Below, one piece after another: positions 26,422 to 35,706 of a stretch of DNA of 64,000 nt. The DNA is taken from positions 1,426,001 through 1,490,000 of the forward strand of contig NZ_CP031230.1 of the NCBI RefSeq assembly GCF_003351785.1, read 5' to 3'. Position 1 is the first letter of the stretch. Each line of letters begins with the position of its first letter. A model generated the notes under the pieces. That model made no database searches. It was not told the origin of the DNA and was given only the letters and a program-made list of their open reading frames with translations. The stretch comes from Sporosarcina sp. PTS2304 (GTDB taxonomy: Bacteria > Bacillota > Bacilli > Bacillales_A > Planococcaceae). Position numbers and translations under genes: made by a program.

Positions 26422-28560
26422 TTGGAAGTTCTGGGGAAGAAATTATTCGCACTAGACATCGGAACACGCTCCGTTGTCGGCATTGTGCTTGAACAACAAG
26501 GGGATTCATTTCATATTATAGACTTGCTTTCAAAAGAACATAAAGAACGTTCGATGATCGATGGACAAATACATAACATTTTAAGTGTTGCTGCGATTAT
26601 TCAACAGATCAAGCAACAACTAGAAGAGCAACACGGTATTTTAGAACGTGTTAGTGTAGCTGCAGCGGGTCGTTCATTAAAAACGGCGGAAGGGAAAGTA
26701 ACAGTAGATATTTCAGAGCGCACGTTAATTTCGACTGAAGATATTAATCGGTTAGAGCTGTCTGCCGTTCAGAATGCTCAACAATTACTGCTTACCTCTA
26801 ACGAATTAACGGAAGATGATCATTATTATTGCGTAGGCTACTCAGTCTTGCACTATAAATTAAATGACGAAAAGATTGGTAGTTTAATCGATCAGACAGG
26901 TCACCAAGCCACGATTGAAGTGATCGCCACTTTCCTGCCGCGAGTTGTCGTGGAATCTTTGCTGGCTGCGTTGAAGCGAGCGGACTTAGAAATGGAGGCA
27001 TTGACACTAGAACCGATTGCCGCTATCAACGTACTCGTTCCGCCTTCTATGAGACGATTGAATATTGCTCTTGTCGATATCGGAGCAGGCACTTCTGATA
27101 TTGCAATCGTCAACGACAACACAGTAACAGCCTATGGCATGGTTCCTATCGCGGGAGATGAAATTACTGAAACATTAAGTAGCCATTATTTGCTCGATTT
27201 CCCGTTGGCCGAGCAAATGAAACGACAGCTTTTATCATCCGAACAAGTTACAGTTCAAGACATTTTAGGATTCGAACAAAAAATTCCATCTACAGAAGTA
27301 GTGGATGTCATTAGTCCAGCAGTTAAAAGGCTAGCTGCAGCTATTTCCCATGAGATTAAGAGACTAAACAACAATACTTCTCCACAAGCGGTGATGATCG
27401 TTGGAGGAGGTAGTCTGACACCTACGTTATCGAAAGAATTAAGTAATGAACTAGAGTTGCCTGATACGAGAGTGGCTATTAGAAGCTTGGACGCATTATC
27501 TGGCGTAACACTTGACGATAATATTGAAGCTTCTCCCTCACTAGTTACACCAATTGGCATTGCCATTGCAGCCCATCGATCTCCTATTCACTACATGTCT
27601 ATTACGGTAAATGAAAAGACTATCCGTTTATTTGAGTTGAAAGAGATGACTGTAGGAGATGCCTTACTCGCTGCCAATGTGTCTGCTCGTAAATTATACG
27701 GTAAACCTGGTCTTGCACTGACAGTAAAAGTGAACGACGAGTGGGTTACATTGCCTGGTGAACACGGATCTCCAACTACGATTTTATTAAATGGACAAGA
27801 AGCAAGTACTAAAGATTTAATACATCACCAAGACGTAATTGAACTGGAATTTGGAAAAGACGGGGAAGATGCAGTAGCGAAAGTCGGCGATTTGATGCAA
27901 GCACCCGCTACTATACAGTTTTCGCTAGACGGCGTACTTATGACACGACAAGATGAAATCTTATTAAATGGGCTCCCGACTTCGTTAGAAACGTTAGTAA
28001 CAGACCGTGATGAACTTACCACACGAACTACATGTTCATTAGCTACAGCCATTAAAGAAATGAATGATTCACTAGATGTGGCGCAGCTTTCTGTAATACA
28101 TGACGGGAAAAAACAATTGGTGAAATCCCGCCCGATCCTGTACATAGTAGATGGCAATGAAGTAGACGATCATTACATTATAAAAGACGGAGATCAAATC
28201 ACAACGCATCAGCCTCCTGCAACAACGTTACAAGAGATTGCTAATGAGTTAGATATCATTTTGGAAGCACGAGCGGATATTACATTCAATGGCGAACCTG
28301 TCTCCATTAAAAAACAACGTACAGCGGTCTATGTAAATGGACAACTTGCGAATTTATCCTATCAAGTTCATTCATCTGATCAAGTAGAATTTACCTCTGT
28401 ATCAAATGCACCGATCATTTTCAGCGACATCTTTTCATTTACTGAATTCTCGCTACCTACTAACGCGGCTTCTGCTTATCGTTTAGTACGAAACGGCGAA
28501 CCCATTCGATTCAATGAACCTATTTTCGGTGGGGATCAGTTAGAAATCCGCTTTGAATAA
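26422..28560 (+). CDS. FtsA/PilM-like actin-fold protein with tandem C-terminal modules
   Basis: Length is 712 aa. Residues 1-390 form an actin-type ATPase like FtsA/PilM: phosphate-1 FALDIGTRSVVG, phosphate-2 ALVDIGAGTSDIAI, adenosine MIVGGGSLTP. The C-terminal 320 residues are not found in classical FtsA and contain about five beta-rich units that share a VNG/LNG start and a DGDQI- or DVIEL-like end (near 480, 540, 600, 650, 700). No membrane helix or clear FtsA-type amphipathic tail is seen. The assumed TTG at 26422 directly follows AAGAGG; a CTG at 26431 would have better spacing. The IS remnant's hairpin acts as its terminator. A division or cell-shape role is inference from the fold. 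Confidence 0.65.
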   Translation: MEVLGKKLFALDIGTRSVVGIVLEQQGDSFHIIDLLSKEHKERSMIDGQIHNILSVAAIIQQIKQQLEEQHGILERVSVAAAGRSLKTAEGKVTVDISERTLISTEDINRLELSAVQNAQQLLLTSNELTEDDHYYCVGYSVLHYKLNDEKIGSLIDQTGHQATIEVIATFLPRVVVESLLAALKRADLEMEALTLEPIAAINVLVPPSMRRLNIALVDIGAGTSDIAIVNDNTVTAYGMVPIAGDEITETLSSHYLLDFPLAEQMKRQLLSSEQVTVQDILGFEQKIPSTEVVDVISPAVKRLAAAISHEIKRLNNNTSPQAVMIVGGGSLTPTLSKELSNELELPDTRVAIRSLDALSGVTLDDNIEASPSLVTPIGIAIAAHRSPIHYMSITVNEKTIRLFELKEMTVGDALLAANVSARKLYGKPGLALTVKVNDEWVTLPGEHGSPTTILLNGQEASTKDLIHHQDVIELEFGKDGEDAVAKVGDLMQAPATIQFSLDGVLMTRQDEILLNGLPTSLETLVTDRDELTTRTTCSLATAIKEMNDSLDVAQLSVIHDGKKQLVKSRPILYIVDGNEVDDHYIIKDGDQITTHQPPATTLQEIANELDIILEARADITFNGEPVSIKKQRTAVYVNGQLANLSYQVHSSDQVEFTSVSNAPIIFSDIFSFTEFSLPTNAASAYRLVRNGEPIRFNEPIFGGDQLEIRFE

Positions 28561-28576
28561 TTGTTAACAAAAAAGA

Positions 28577-28625
28577 GGCTGTCTAGAAAGTCAGTGAGAA
28601 CTGAGTTTCTGTGACAGCCCTTTTT
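28577..28625 (+). terminator. Terminator-like hairpin at left end of IS remnant
   Basis: GGCTGTC/GACAGCC stem with an inner AGTCAGT/AACTGAGTT region, followed by CTTTTTC, 16 nt after the FtsA-like gene stop. It is conserved in the second copy, so it belongs to the element. Confidence 0.65.
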
Positions 28626-28874
28626 CTCATGAAACGAATAGAAGAATCCTCTCTTCGCCGTTCCTTTCCAGGCGGACGCGTTCGGGAGGGGTCGCAGTGA
28701 ACCATACCGCTCCGCTAGCGCTACGCCGGATGTTTCACTTGTCGACCTGATCCTCCCCGAGTCGCCGCCTAGAACGAAAATCCACTCGATGTCTTGCTTC
28801 AAATAGGTACAAAAAAATCGCCCATTCTAGTAGAATAAAGTTACCTAACCCACTCTACGAAAAGACGATTTTTT

Positions 28875-29012
28875 ATGCGCAATCCAAAGATTATTTACGA
28901 ACAGTATACCACAGAACAGCTCACTTTTTCTATAGAAGAACCTACGGCATCGCTCCGTGGCCTTGAAAAGGTTCATACGAAGTTCGGAATCGTCGCACTG
29001 GTTCACAGTTGA
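28875..29012 (+). pseudogene. Transposase N-terminal fragment (copy 1)
   Basis: 45 codons starting MRNPKIIYEQYTTEQLTFSI and ending at a TGA. The first 25 residues are shared with the fragment at 59225-59332, preceded by the same about 40-nt leader. It looks like the start of an IS transposase whose catalytic part has been deleted. Confidence 0.6.
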
Positions 29013-29050
29013 AAGTAGTGGGCATCCGCCGGCTACTTTCAACTGTGAAC
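29001..29050. repeat. Perfect inverted repeat, 18-bp arms
   Basis: Arms GTTCACAGTTGAAAGTAG and its exact complement flank a 14-nt loop. The left arm covers the last transposase-fragment codons, so part of the transposase reading frame appears twice in opposite orientation. Confidence 0.85.
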
Positions 29051-29062
29051 GACTACAAACCA

Positions 29063-29105
29063 AAATCAGGCAGCGAAAAACGATTCGTTTTTCGCTGCCT
29101 GATTT
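29063..29105 (-). terminator. Very strong palindrome, likely ytxGH terminator
   Basis: 21-bp perfect arms around a single central base (left arm begins AAATCAGGCAGCG), with TTTTGG following on the minus strand. It is 33 nt downstream of ytxH and inside the IS remnant, so it could end the ytxGH transcript. Confidence 0.7.
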
Positions 29106-29137
29106 ATATTAGGGACTTATTGGACAGCCCCTTTTCA

Positions 29138-29950
29138 TCATTTTGTCGTTGCTTTATTATCTTTTTTATCCGAAGAAGCGTCTACTTTAGAATTTTTCGA
29201 GTTTTTATTACTTGTGTTTTGATTTGCCTTCGCATCATTTTTACCTGAAGAATTATCTTTAGAAGACTCATCCTCTTTTTCATCTTCTTTCTTAGCTGTT
29301 GTTTCGTTAGCTTTAGAAAGATCACCAGACTTTTCATTAGTTTCTTTTACGCTTTTATAATCTGTTGCTTCTTCGCCTTCAGAAGATACTGTACCGTCAT
29401 CCATCGGAATATTGGCTTTGGAAGCTGCGGATTTTACTTTATCAACTAGTTGCCCTGATTGTTCCTGAATCGTCTGAGAAAACTCTGACGTTTTATCTTT
29501 TGCTACTGCTGTAAATGCAGCAGTTTTCTCCTTCGCTGTACCCGTTAAGTCCGCTGTTTTATCTTTCGCTGCACTTGACAACTCAACTGCCTTATCTTTA
29601 GCCGTACTAGATAATTCTACAGCTTTTTCTTTTGCAGTTCCTGAAAGTTCCACTGCCTTATCTTTTGCTGTCGAGCTCAACTCAATACTCTTATCTTTTA
29701 ATTGTGATGCTTGTGAAGTTAAATCTTCACGCATTTCACGTCCTGTTTTTGGTGCTAAAAATAGCGCTGTAGCTGCACCGATTATTCCACCGACAATGGC
29801 TCCAGCTATAAAACTGCTCGCACCGCTATTATCTTCTTCATATAAATCATTTGTTGAGCGATAGTTGTAATTTGCTGGATATTGAGGTTGGCCGTACGTA
29901 TTTGCGTAATTCCCCTGGTTTTCATTGTAATTTGGTTTGTTTTCTGTCAT
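29138..29950 (-). CDS. ytxH: YtxH general stress protein with 11-residue repeats
   Basis: Length is 270 aa. A YtxH domain with a glycine-rich hydrophobic segment (about 44-65, SFIAGAIVGGIIGAATALFL then APKTGREMR) is followed by about seven tandem 11-residue units of the form KDKAVELSSTA (residues about 85-160) and a Lys/Glu/Ser/Asn-rich disordered tail. The 11-mers resemble those of LEA/desiccation proteins. It lies 56 nt after ytxG on the same strand, downstream of a sigma-B promoter, as in the B. subtilis ytxGHJ stress operon; ytxJ is missing. The molecular role is unknown; membrane protection is inference. Confidence 0.85.
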   Translation of the reverse strand: MTENKPNYNENQGNYANTYGQPQYPANYNYRSTNDLYEEDNSGASSFIAGAIVGGIIGAATALFLAPKTGREMREDLTSQASQLKDKSIELSSTAKDKAVELSGTAKEKAVELSSTAKDKAVELSSAAKDKTADLTGTAKEKTAAFTAVAKDKTSEFSQTIQEQSGQLVDKVKSAASKANIPMDDGTVSSEGEEATDYKSVKETNEKSGDLSKANETTAKKEDEKEDESSKDNSSGKNDAKANQNTSNKNSKNSKVDASSDKKDNKATTK

Positions 29951-30006
29951 TTTTCTTCCTCCTGTAAATTGAATGTTTTTGTATGCTACTAAGGAAAATG
30001 CTAGTA

Positions 30007-30459
30007 CTAGGAGCGCGCTTTATATACTGTCCAACCGTTGGACTTCACAGGCTGACGTTCTTTCACTTGATCGTAAAGACCAACAGCTACAGTCCCCCAT
30101 TGTAATACTTGCGCGATTTTATCACTGTTTTGTTCGGCTTGTGTAGTAACAGAATGAGAGATCCGATGAACAGACTGGTTTAAGTTATTCACGGAATCGC
30201 CTACTCCTTTTACCGCATCCACCACAGTGTTCAACTTTTCAGCTTTGCCGTGCAAATCTTCAGCAAGCTGATTGGTTTTCTGAAGGAGTTGTGTACTTTC
30301 TGTAGTAACCCCTTCTAATTGCTTTGTTAAGTCATCTACCGTGTGGGAGACGCTTTGTAGGGTAGTTTTTAAAGACCCGAGCGTCACAGCTAGACTAATA
30401 CAAAGAATAAGAAATGCTATCGCTGCAATGACTGCTGCGATGTAAAGTAAATTGACCAC
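30007..30459 (-). CDS. ytxG: YtxG, DUF948 stress protein
   Basis: Length is 150 aa, with one N-terminal membrane helix (about 4-27) followed by a coiled-coil region built of Leu/Val/Thr heptads (35-125), the DUF948 layout. Start is GTG with AGGAGG 9 nt upstream; no ATG is available. First gene of ytxGH, with a near-perfect sigma-B promoter about 40 nt upstream. Confidence 0.85.
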   Translation of the reverse strand: MVNLLYIAAVIAAIAFLILCISLAVTLGSLKTTLQSVSHTVDDLTKQLEGVTTESTQLLQKTNQLAEDLHGKAEKLNTVVDAVKGVGDSVNNLNQSVHRISHSVTTQAEQNSDKIAQVLQWGTVAVGLYDQVKERQPVKSNGWTVYKARS

Positions 30460-30496
30460 TGATGTTGTCCTCCTAGAGCATATTCTTACGAAAACT

Positions 30497-30522
30497 TTAC
30501 CCCTCTTCTCGAGTTTCTAAAC
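30497..30522 (-). promoter_or_regulatory. Sigma-B promoter of ytxGH
   Basis: Minus strand GTTTAG, 14-nt spacer, GGGTAA: essentially the sigma-B consensus. B. subtilis ytxGHJ is a known sigma-B operon. The rest of 30545-30720 shows no other feature. Confidence 0.85.
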
Positions 30523-30719
30523 TTTTCGTCCTATTACTCCTGTTCGACATAACTAGGCGTTTTCCTTTTATGAATTCCATTTCTTTCTTTTATTACGCTA
30601 AAAATGTGAATAGGATTGAAGATTCTACAGGAAGAAAGTTCGTATGGATAAGTTATAGTGGCTATAGTTATAAGCAGTTAGTGATGGTAACGAAAGTAGT
30701 GCCCTCCTAACCTTTAAAT

Positions 30720-30755
30720 AAAAAAACAGCTCCCCTAAAACGGGTTAAGCTGTTT
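30720..30755 (-). terminator. murC terminator
   Basis: AACAGCT ... AGCTGTTTTTTT hairpin that overlaps the murC stop codon, with a T7 run. Confidence 0.75.
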
Positions 30756-32058
30756 CCTCATTAGTGATTAGCAATTTAAATTGCTTTAAGTATTGTTGAA
30801 TATCTCCCGCGCCCATAAATATGAGCACTGCATTTTCATGGCTCGCTAATTCAGACATATCATCGATCTTTAAGTAATGGGCATTCGGTACTTTATCAAT
30901 CAAATCTGTAATAGTTAAACTTCCTGCTTGCTCGCGGGCTGAACCAAATATATCACAAAGATACACATAATCTGCTTCTGCAAGGCTTTCTGCAAATTGA
31001 TCTAAAAGAGCTGCCGTACGTGTGAACGTGTGCGGTTGGAATATAGCTACGATTTCCCGATCAGGATACTTTTGGCGCGCAGAATCGAGGGTAGCTCGGA
31101 TTTCAGTCGGATGATGTGCATAATCATCTACAAGTACTCTTCCTTCATATTCACATACCGAAAAGCGTCTCTTCACTCCTCCAAACGTAGCAAAGCGTTC
31201 ATTTATTACTGCAGCGGGCACATCTTCATAATGACAGAGTGCAATCACGCCTAGCGCATTTTTTATTGCGTGGTCTCCTGTCAATGGTATAGTAAAACGA
31301 TGATAAAATTCGTTTCGAATAAATACATCAAACGAACATCCTTCACGATCTTTTTCAATATTCGCAGCGTAGAAGTCATTGGATGGATCCAATCCGTAAT
31401 ATACAATAGGGACTTGGCTTTGTAAACGTTGCAGGTTTTCATCATCACCACACGCAATTAATGCTTTTTTAACTTGATTAGCCATTTGCCCGAAAGCATC
31501 CAATATATCATCCAAACTTGTAAAATAATCTGGATGGTCAAAATCAATATTGGTCATAATCGCATAATCTGGATGATAGGCTAAAAAGTGGCGTTTGTAT
31601 TCGCACGCTTCAAATACGAAATACTCAGTATCTGGTACTCCTTTTCCCGTACCATCTCCAATTAAATAGGATGTTGGCGCATATCCGCCGAGTACGTGAG
31701 ATAATAATCCTGTCGTAGATGTTTTCCCATGCGTGCCCGTTACCCCAATAGATGTAAACTGTTTCATGTAGGAGCCTAGAAAATCATGATAACGTGTAAC
31801 ATCCAAACCTAAATCCTGCGCTTTTTTTAATTCTGGATGATCATCTTTGAAGGCATTTCCCGCAATAATTTTCATACCAGGCTGAATATTTTCTTCATCA
31901 AACGGAAGAACTTTTATATTTCTTTCATGTAAAGGGTCTTCAGTAAAAAAGTACTTCTCCACGTCCGAACCTTGCACTGTATAGGAAGAATCATGTAGCA
32001 ACTGGGCAAGAGAACTCATTCCCGATCCTTTTATGCCTGTAAAGTGAAACAATGTCAT
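30745..32058 (-). CDS. murC: UDP-N-acetylmuramate--L-alanine ligase
   Basis: Adds L-alanine to UDP-MurNAc, the first step of the peptidoglycan stem peptide. The 437-aa Mur ligase has the N-terminal [12 protein letters not shown] nucleotide-binding loop, the ATP P-loop [13 protein letters not shown] and the DYAHHPTEI motif in the C-terminal domain. The ATG at 32058 follows GGGAGG; nine more upstream codons are open but unsupported. Upstream are an extended -10 (TGCTATACT) and sftA, as in B. subtilis. Confidence 0.97.
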   Translation of the reverse strand: MTLFHFTGIKGSGMSSLAQLLHDSSYTVQGSDVEKYFFTEDPLHERNIKVLPFDEENIQPGMKIIAGNAFKDDHPELKKAQDLGLDVTRYHDFLGSYMKQFTSIGVTGTHGKTSTTGLLSHVLGGYAPTSYLIGDGTGKGVPDTEYFVFEACEYKRHFLAYHPDYAIMTNIDFDHPDYFTSLDDILDAFGQMANQVKKALIACGDDENLQRLQSQVPIVYYGLDPSNDFYAANIEKDREGCSFDVFIRNEFYHRFTIPLTGDHAIKNALGVIALCHYEDVPAAVINERFATFGGVKRRFSVCEYEGRVLVDDYAHHPTEIRATLDSARQKYPDREIVAIFQPHTFTRTAALLDQFAESLAEADYVYLCDIFGSAREQAGSLTITDLIDKVPNAHYLKIDDMSELASHENAVLIFMGAGDIQQYLKQFKLLITNEETA

Positions 32059-32188
32059 ATTGAAACCTCCCGGGAATTCTTTCATCCCTCTTTTTCTCTT
32101 CTAACAACATAAATTACATTAGAAGATTATGTCTTGTCATAGTATAGCATGTCTGTCAGGAAACTATTAGACGCACACAAGTCAATAG

Positions 32189-34927
32189 TTATTTCATAAA
32201 ACTTTCAAAAGTTTGCTCAGTTAAAAAGACGTCCCTCGGTCTACTTCCTCGCTGTTCAGAAATAAACTGGTTCGCTTCCATTCGGTCAATTAATTTAGCC
32301 GCACGGTTGTAACCGATACTAAACTGTCGCTGTAACGCAGAAGTCGACGCACTCCCCTGCTCGATGATAAAACTACAAGCTTGTTGGAATAGCGGATCAG
32401 TTTCTTCCTCTTCAACAGCCGCAGCCAATAAATCGTCCTGACCAAATAGATAATCGGGATCCGCTTCGTTGCGAACATGTTCTATTATACGCTCAATTTC
32501 ATCATCCGTGACAAATGTCCCCTGCAGCCGAACCGGAGCGGACTGACCGTTCCCTAGATACAACATATCACCTTTACCAAGCAAGCGATCAGCACCTACG
32601 GAATCTAATATAGTTCTAGAGTCCACTTGGGATGATACTGCGAACGCAATACGCGTCGGGATATTTGCTTTAATAGTTCCTGTAATGACATCCACTGAAG
32701 GTCTCTGGGTGGCGATAATTAAATGAATTCCACATGCTCTTGCTTTTTGCGTAATGCGGCTGATAGAAACTTCTACATCAGCAGGCGCCATCATCATTAA
32801 GTCAGCCAATTCATCAATTACTACTAAAATGTAAGGCATCTTTAAAGAGAAACGGCGTGAATTCATAACCATTTCATTGTAGCGTTCAATATTACGGACG
32901 CTTGAATGAGCAAATAACTCATATCGCCGTTCCATTTCTTGAACTGCCCACTTCAATGCTGCTGTCGCTGCCTTAACGTCTGTAATGACTGGACTTAATA
33001 GATGGGGAATTCCATTATAAGGCGCTAGTTCTACCATTTTGGGATCAATTAATAATAGTTTTAAATCATGATAAGACGCTTTATACAATAAACTGATTAA
33101 AAGCGAATTGATACAAACCGATTTACCTGAACCTGTAGCACCTGCAATCATTCCATGAGGCATTTTACGCAAATCTATCGTTTGCGGTTCACCTGTCAAA
33201 CTTAAACCTAGCACTGCTTCCAAAGGGGATTCTGATTTTTTAAATGCAGGGCTGTTAATGACTTCTGAAATTCGTACAGCTCTTGTTTGGCGGTTCGGAA
33301 TTTCAATACCAATCCTACTAGTCCCTGGAATAGGCGCTTGAATACGAATATCTCTCGCTGCCAGAGCTAGTTTTAGATCATCTGTTAAATTGCGGATTTT
33401 ACTTACTTTAACTCCTTGCTCCACTGTCAGTTCAAACATTGTAACTGCCGGTCCCTGCATAGCATGTTCTACTGTCGCGTGTACTGCAAAATGAGATAAC
33501 GTTTCTTCCAATTTTGCAGACTGCATTTCAAGCCACTCTTCATCGATCACTTCTTCTTCAGGAGGTGCTAAATAGCCCATCAGAGGAAAGCCGTAATGTG
33601 GAGGCGGTTCTTCTTCCAACTCTTCTTGAACCTCTTCTTCAATAGACATTTGTACAGAATTCGGTTCCGCCACTAACGGCTTTTCTTGTATAATTGCCTG
33701 TTTACTCTCAGCTAGCTTTATTGAACCTTCCTCTTTGTGTTGTTCTTTACTTTTCATAGCTAATTTTTCTTTATCCGATGAAAGCATCATAACGTTAAAT
33801 GGGACAATCTTTTCTTTTTTCTTTTGTTCTAATTGTTCAGTTGTCATATATGCAGTTTCAGCAACTGTAACGACTTCTGTCTCTGACGGTTCTTCTGTAA
33901 AATTTTCCGTAGGATTAAGTGTAATTGAACTTGATTCTTCTATTGTTTCAACATTAGGTAACTCTACTTCTTGACATTTTTTTTCAGACGTTGAAAATGC
34001 TTCTTCCACTTCTTCAAAGAAATCTTCTTTCAATTTAACGCCAACTGCATGATCAAATACTACTTGTTCGGTTTGTGAAAGTTCTTCCGTATCTTCAATA
34101 ATTGTGGACTCTTGTAGTACTTCATTTGAATGAAAAGTCTCTGGAGAAACATCGTAGACACGTCCAGTATCGTTTGTCGATTCACACTTTTCTGTTGAAC
34201 TTGCAAACAGTGGAGTCGTTTCTATCACGTGATTTTCCTCATCGCGAGATTCTTTAGATGACTCAATATCTACAGATTGTGCTTGCTCTTTCTTCAATTG
34301 AATGTCTTCAATAGCCGAACCGACTGAAGAAGTTTTTTTATAGCCGTACACGGGAGAAGGTACATGTGATGGTGAAAACGGCCTTCTCATTTTTTTTGGT
34401 CGTTGTTTGACGGGTTCTTCTTCAACTTCTACTTCTTCACGAGGAAATTGCTCTCGTCTTGCTTGTAATTCTTGAATCGGTCTAAATTCACGTTTCGGCT
34501 GTATTTCACGTTGTGCTCTCACTTCGCGCTGCGGTCTAATACGTCTTTCTGATAAAGATGGAACAGGTAATGATGACTCTTGTATAGAGTCTGCCCGATA
34601 AATAGTCGCTGCTTTTTCATATCTGCCAGGCCAACGTTCATTTTGACTCAACGGTACTATTTCATAATCATCTTCAATATTTTGTAATTCTTCGTTTTCG
34701 TGATCATCTTGTCGTTCATTTACTAACTCTTCATTATGCCATTCATTCTTTTCTTGCTTCGGTTCCCAACCATAAATCTCATGATCAGAAATTATAGGAA
34801 ATTGAAAGTTTTTAGGTTTATTTTCTTCAGTATTTTTAATAGTAGTTTTATCAAATAAGTCATGTAATAGTTTATTGCCTTCTTCTAATTGTGTAAGGCG
34901 TCTTTTCATATCTCGTAACCAGCTCAA
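32189..34927 (-). CDS. sftA: FtsK/SpoIIIE-type DNA translocase SftA (YtpT)
   Basis: Soluble septum-associated motor that moves chromosomal DNA away from the closing division septum. Unlike FtsK/SpoIIIE it has no membrane helices; the N-terminal half (about 1-440) is a long, acidic, low-complexity linker rich in Glu, Ser and Arg. The motor has Walker A GATGSGKSVCINS and Walker B LVVIDELADLM, and a C-terminal gamma winged-helix (about 850-915, ending RPRDVFLT). The start is uncertain: TTG at 34927 gives the MSWLRDM start typical of SftA and has GAGTGA upstream; ATGs at 34945 and 34954 are alternatives. Confidence 0.9.
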   Translation of the reverse strand: MSWLRDMKRRLTQLEEGNKLLHDLFDKTTIKNTEENKPKNFQFPIISDHEIYGWEPKQEKNEWHNEELVNERQDDHENEELQNIEDDYEIVPLSQNERWPGRYEKAATIYRADSIQESSLPVPSLSERRIRPQREVRAQREIQPKREFRPIQELQARREQFPREEVEVEEEPVKQRPKKMRRPFSPSHVPSPVYGYKKTSSVGSAIEDIQLKKEQAQSVDIESSKESRDEENHVIETTPLFASSTEKCESTNDTGRVYDVSPETFHSNEVLQESTIIEDTEELSQTEQVVFDHAVGVKLKEDFFEEVEEAFSTSEKKCQEVELPNVETIEESSSITLNPTENFTEEPSETEVVTVAETAYMTTEQLEQKKKEKIVPFNVMMLSSDKEKLAMKSKEQHKEEGSIKLAESKQAIIQEKPLVAEPNSVQMSIEEEVQEELEEEPPPHYGFPLMGYLAPPEEEVIDEEWLEMQSAKLEETLSHFAVHATVEHAMQGPAVTMFELTVEQGVKVSKIRNLTDDLKLALAARDIRIQAPIPGTSRIGIEIPNRQTRAVRISEVINSPAFKKSESPLEAVLGLSLTGEPQTIDLRKMPHGMIAGATGSGKSVCINSLLISLLYKASYHDLKLLLIDPKMVELAPYNGIPHLLSPVITDVKAATAALKWAVQEMERRYELFAHSSVRNIERYNEMVMNSRRFSLKMPYILVVIDELADLMMMAPADVEVSISRITQKARACGIHLIIATQRPSVDVITGTIKANIPTRIAFAVSSQVDSRTILDSVGADRLLGKGDMLYLGNGQSAPVRLQGTFVTDDEIERIIEHVRNEADPDYLFGQDDLLAAAVEEEETDPLFQQACSFIIEQGSASTSALQRQFSIGYNRAAKLIDRMEANQFISEQRGSRPRDVFLTEQTFESFMK

Positions 34928-35045
34928 ATAAATCACTCTTTTCATGTCAATCATTCTATTTTAACAGGTTTCGTATGCGAAAATCAAACAGATCTATGTT
35001 GCTGCGTAACAAAAATAATATTACTTCATAATAGTATGTAAAAAT

Positions 35046-35090
35046 GAAAAAGCTTTTGTGAGGGCTTGGACGAAGCCTTGCACAAAAGCT
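35046..35090 (-). terminator. ytpQ-ytpR terminator
   Basis: AGCTTTTGTG/CACAAAAGCT stem with an inner AAGGCTT/AAGCCC hairpin, then TTTTTC on the minus strand. Confidence 0.88.
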
Positions 35091-35100
35091 AGTAATTTTT

Positions 35101-35706
35101 TTACCCCTCGAAAGGTTCCCCAGCTACGTGTTGTTCGCCAAGAACGAGAATACCTTTTGCTTCAGGTGCATCCTTTAACCCTAACTCTTTTGCTGAACAA
35201 ATCATACCTGACGAAGCGACACCGCGTAATTCTGCATCTCGAATAACCATTCCAGAAGGCATCACAGCCCCTACTTTCGCAACTACAACTTTTTGTCCCG
35301 CTTCTACATTAGCTGCACCACAAACAATTTGTAGCGTTTCTTCACCTACATCTACTTGACAAATATTCAATTTATCAGCATTTGGATGTTTTTCTTTCTC
35401 TGTTACTAAGCCTACAACGAATTTTGGACTGAAGTCTAGATCTAATGAAACGTCCACTTCATTTTTTTTAAGTGCGTTTTTTATTTGTTCACCAAGCTCT
35501 TCTGTCAGCTCTACTTGACCTTGCGCTTGAATAGTAAAATAACTAGATGCCTCGAAAAGATTGAAAGCTACAACACTTCCTGTCTTTTCATCAGATAAAA
35601 CAGCTACATTATTTTTTCTTTCGCAAATAATATTTTTGGGTCTTTCTGTAGTTAATTGGGCAAGTAAGACGTCACCCACACCTTGAGCATTATAAAATAA
35701 GTTCAT
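35101..35706 (-). CDS. ytpR: YtpR, tRNA-binding (EMAP-like) domain protein
   Basis: Length is 201 aa. The N-terminal DUF4479-type part (1-88) is followed by an OB-fold tRNA-binding domain (about 90-198) similar to that of Phe[23 protein letters not shown] and [10 protein letters not shown]. It is known as a putative RNA-binding partner of unclear function. The ATG overlaps the ytpQ stop codon by four bases, so the two are co-translated. Confidence 0.92.
   Translation of the reverse strand: MNLFYNAQGVGDVLLAQLTTERPKNIICERKNNVAVLSDEKTGSVVAFNLFEASSYFTIQAQGQVELTEELGEQIKNALKKNEVDVSLDLDFSPKFVVGLVTEKEKHPNADKLNICQVDVGEETLQIVCGAANVEAGQKVVVAKVGAVMPSGMVIRDAELRGVASSGMICSAKELGLKDAPEAKGILVLGEQHVAGEPFEG

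Larger units (their letters stand above)
28575..29131 (+). mobile_element. IS-derived remnant, family 2, copy 1
   Basis: It is bounded by inverted ends related to GGGGCTGTCC (left GAGGCTGTCTAGAAAGTC; right, as complement, GGGGCTGTCCAATAAGTC). It shares about 300 bp with 59259-59559. It holds a truncated transposase start (28875-29012), a GC-rich inverted segment (28660-28775), and two long perfect hairpins on its right side. No target duplication is evident. It behaves as a non-autonomous or decayed element. The ends suggest an IS1182-like parent, which needs a database check. It sits where ytxJ would be in B. subtilis. Confidence 0.7.

Noticed and set aside
28536..28802. 88-codon minus-strand frame over the IS remnant
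   Set aside because: It overlaps the end of the FtsA-like gene and the GC-rich inverted segment, and is not kept in copy 2.
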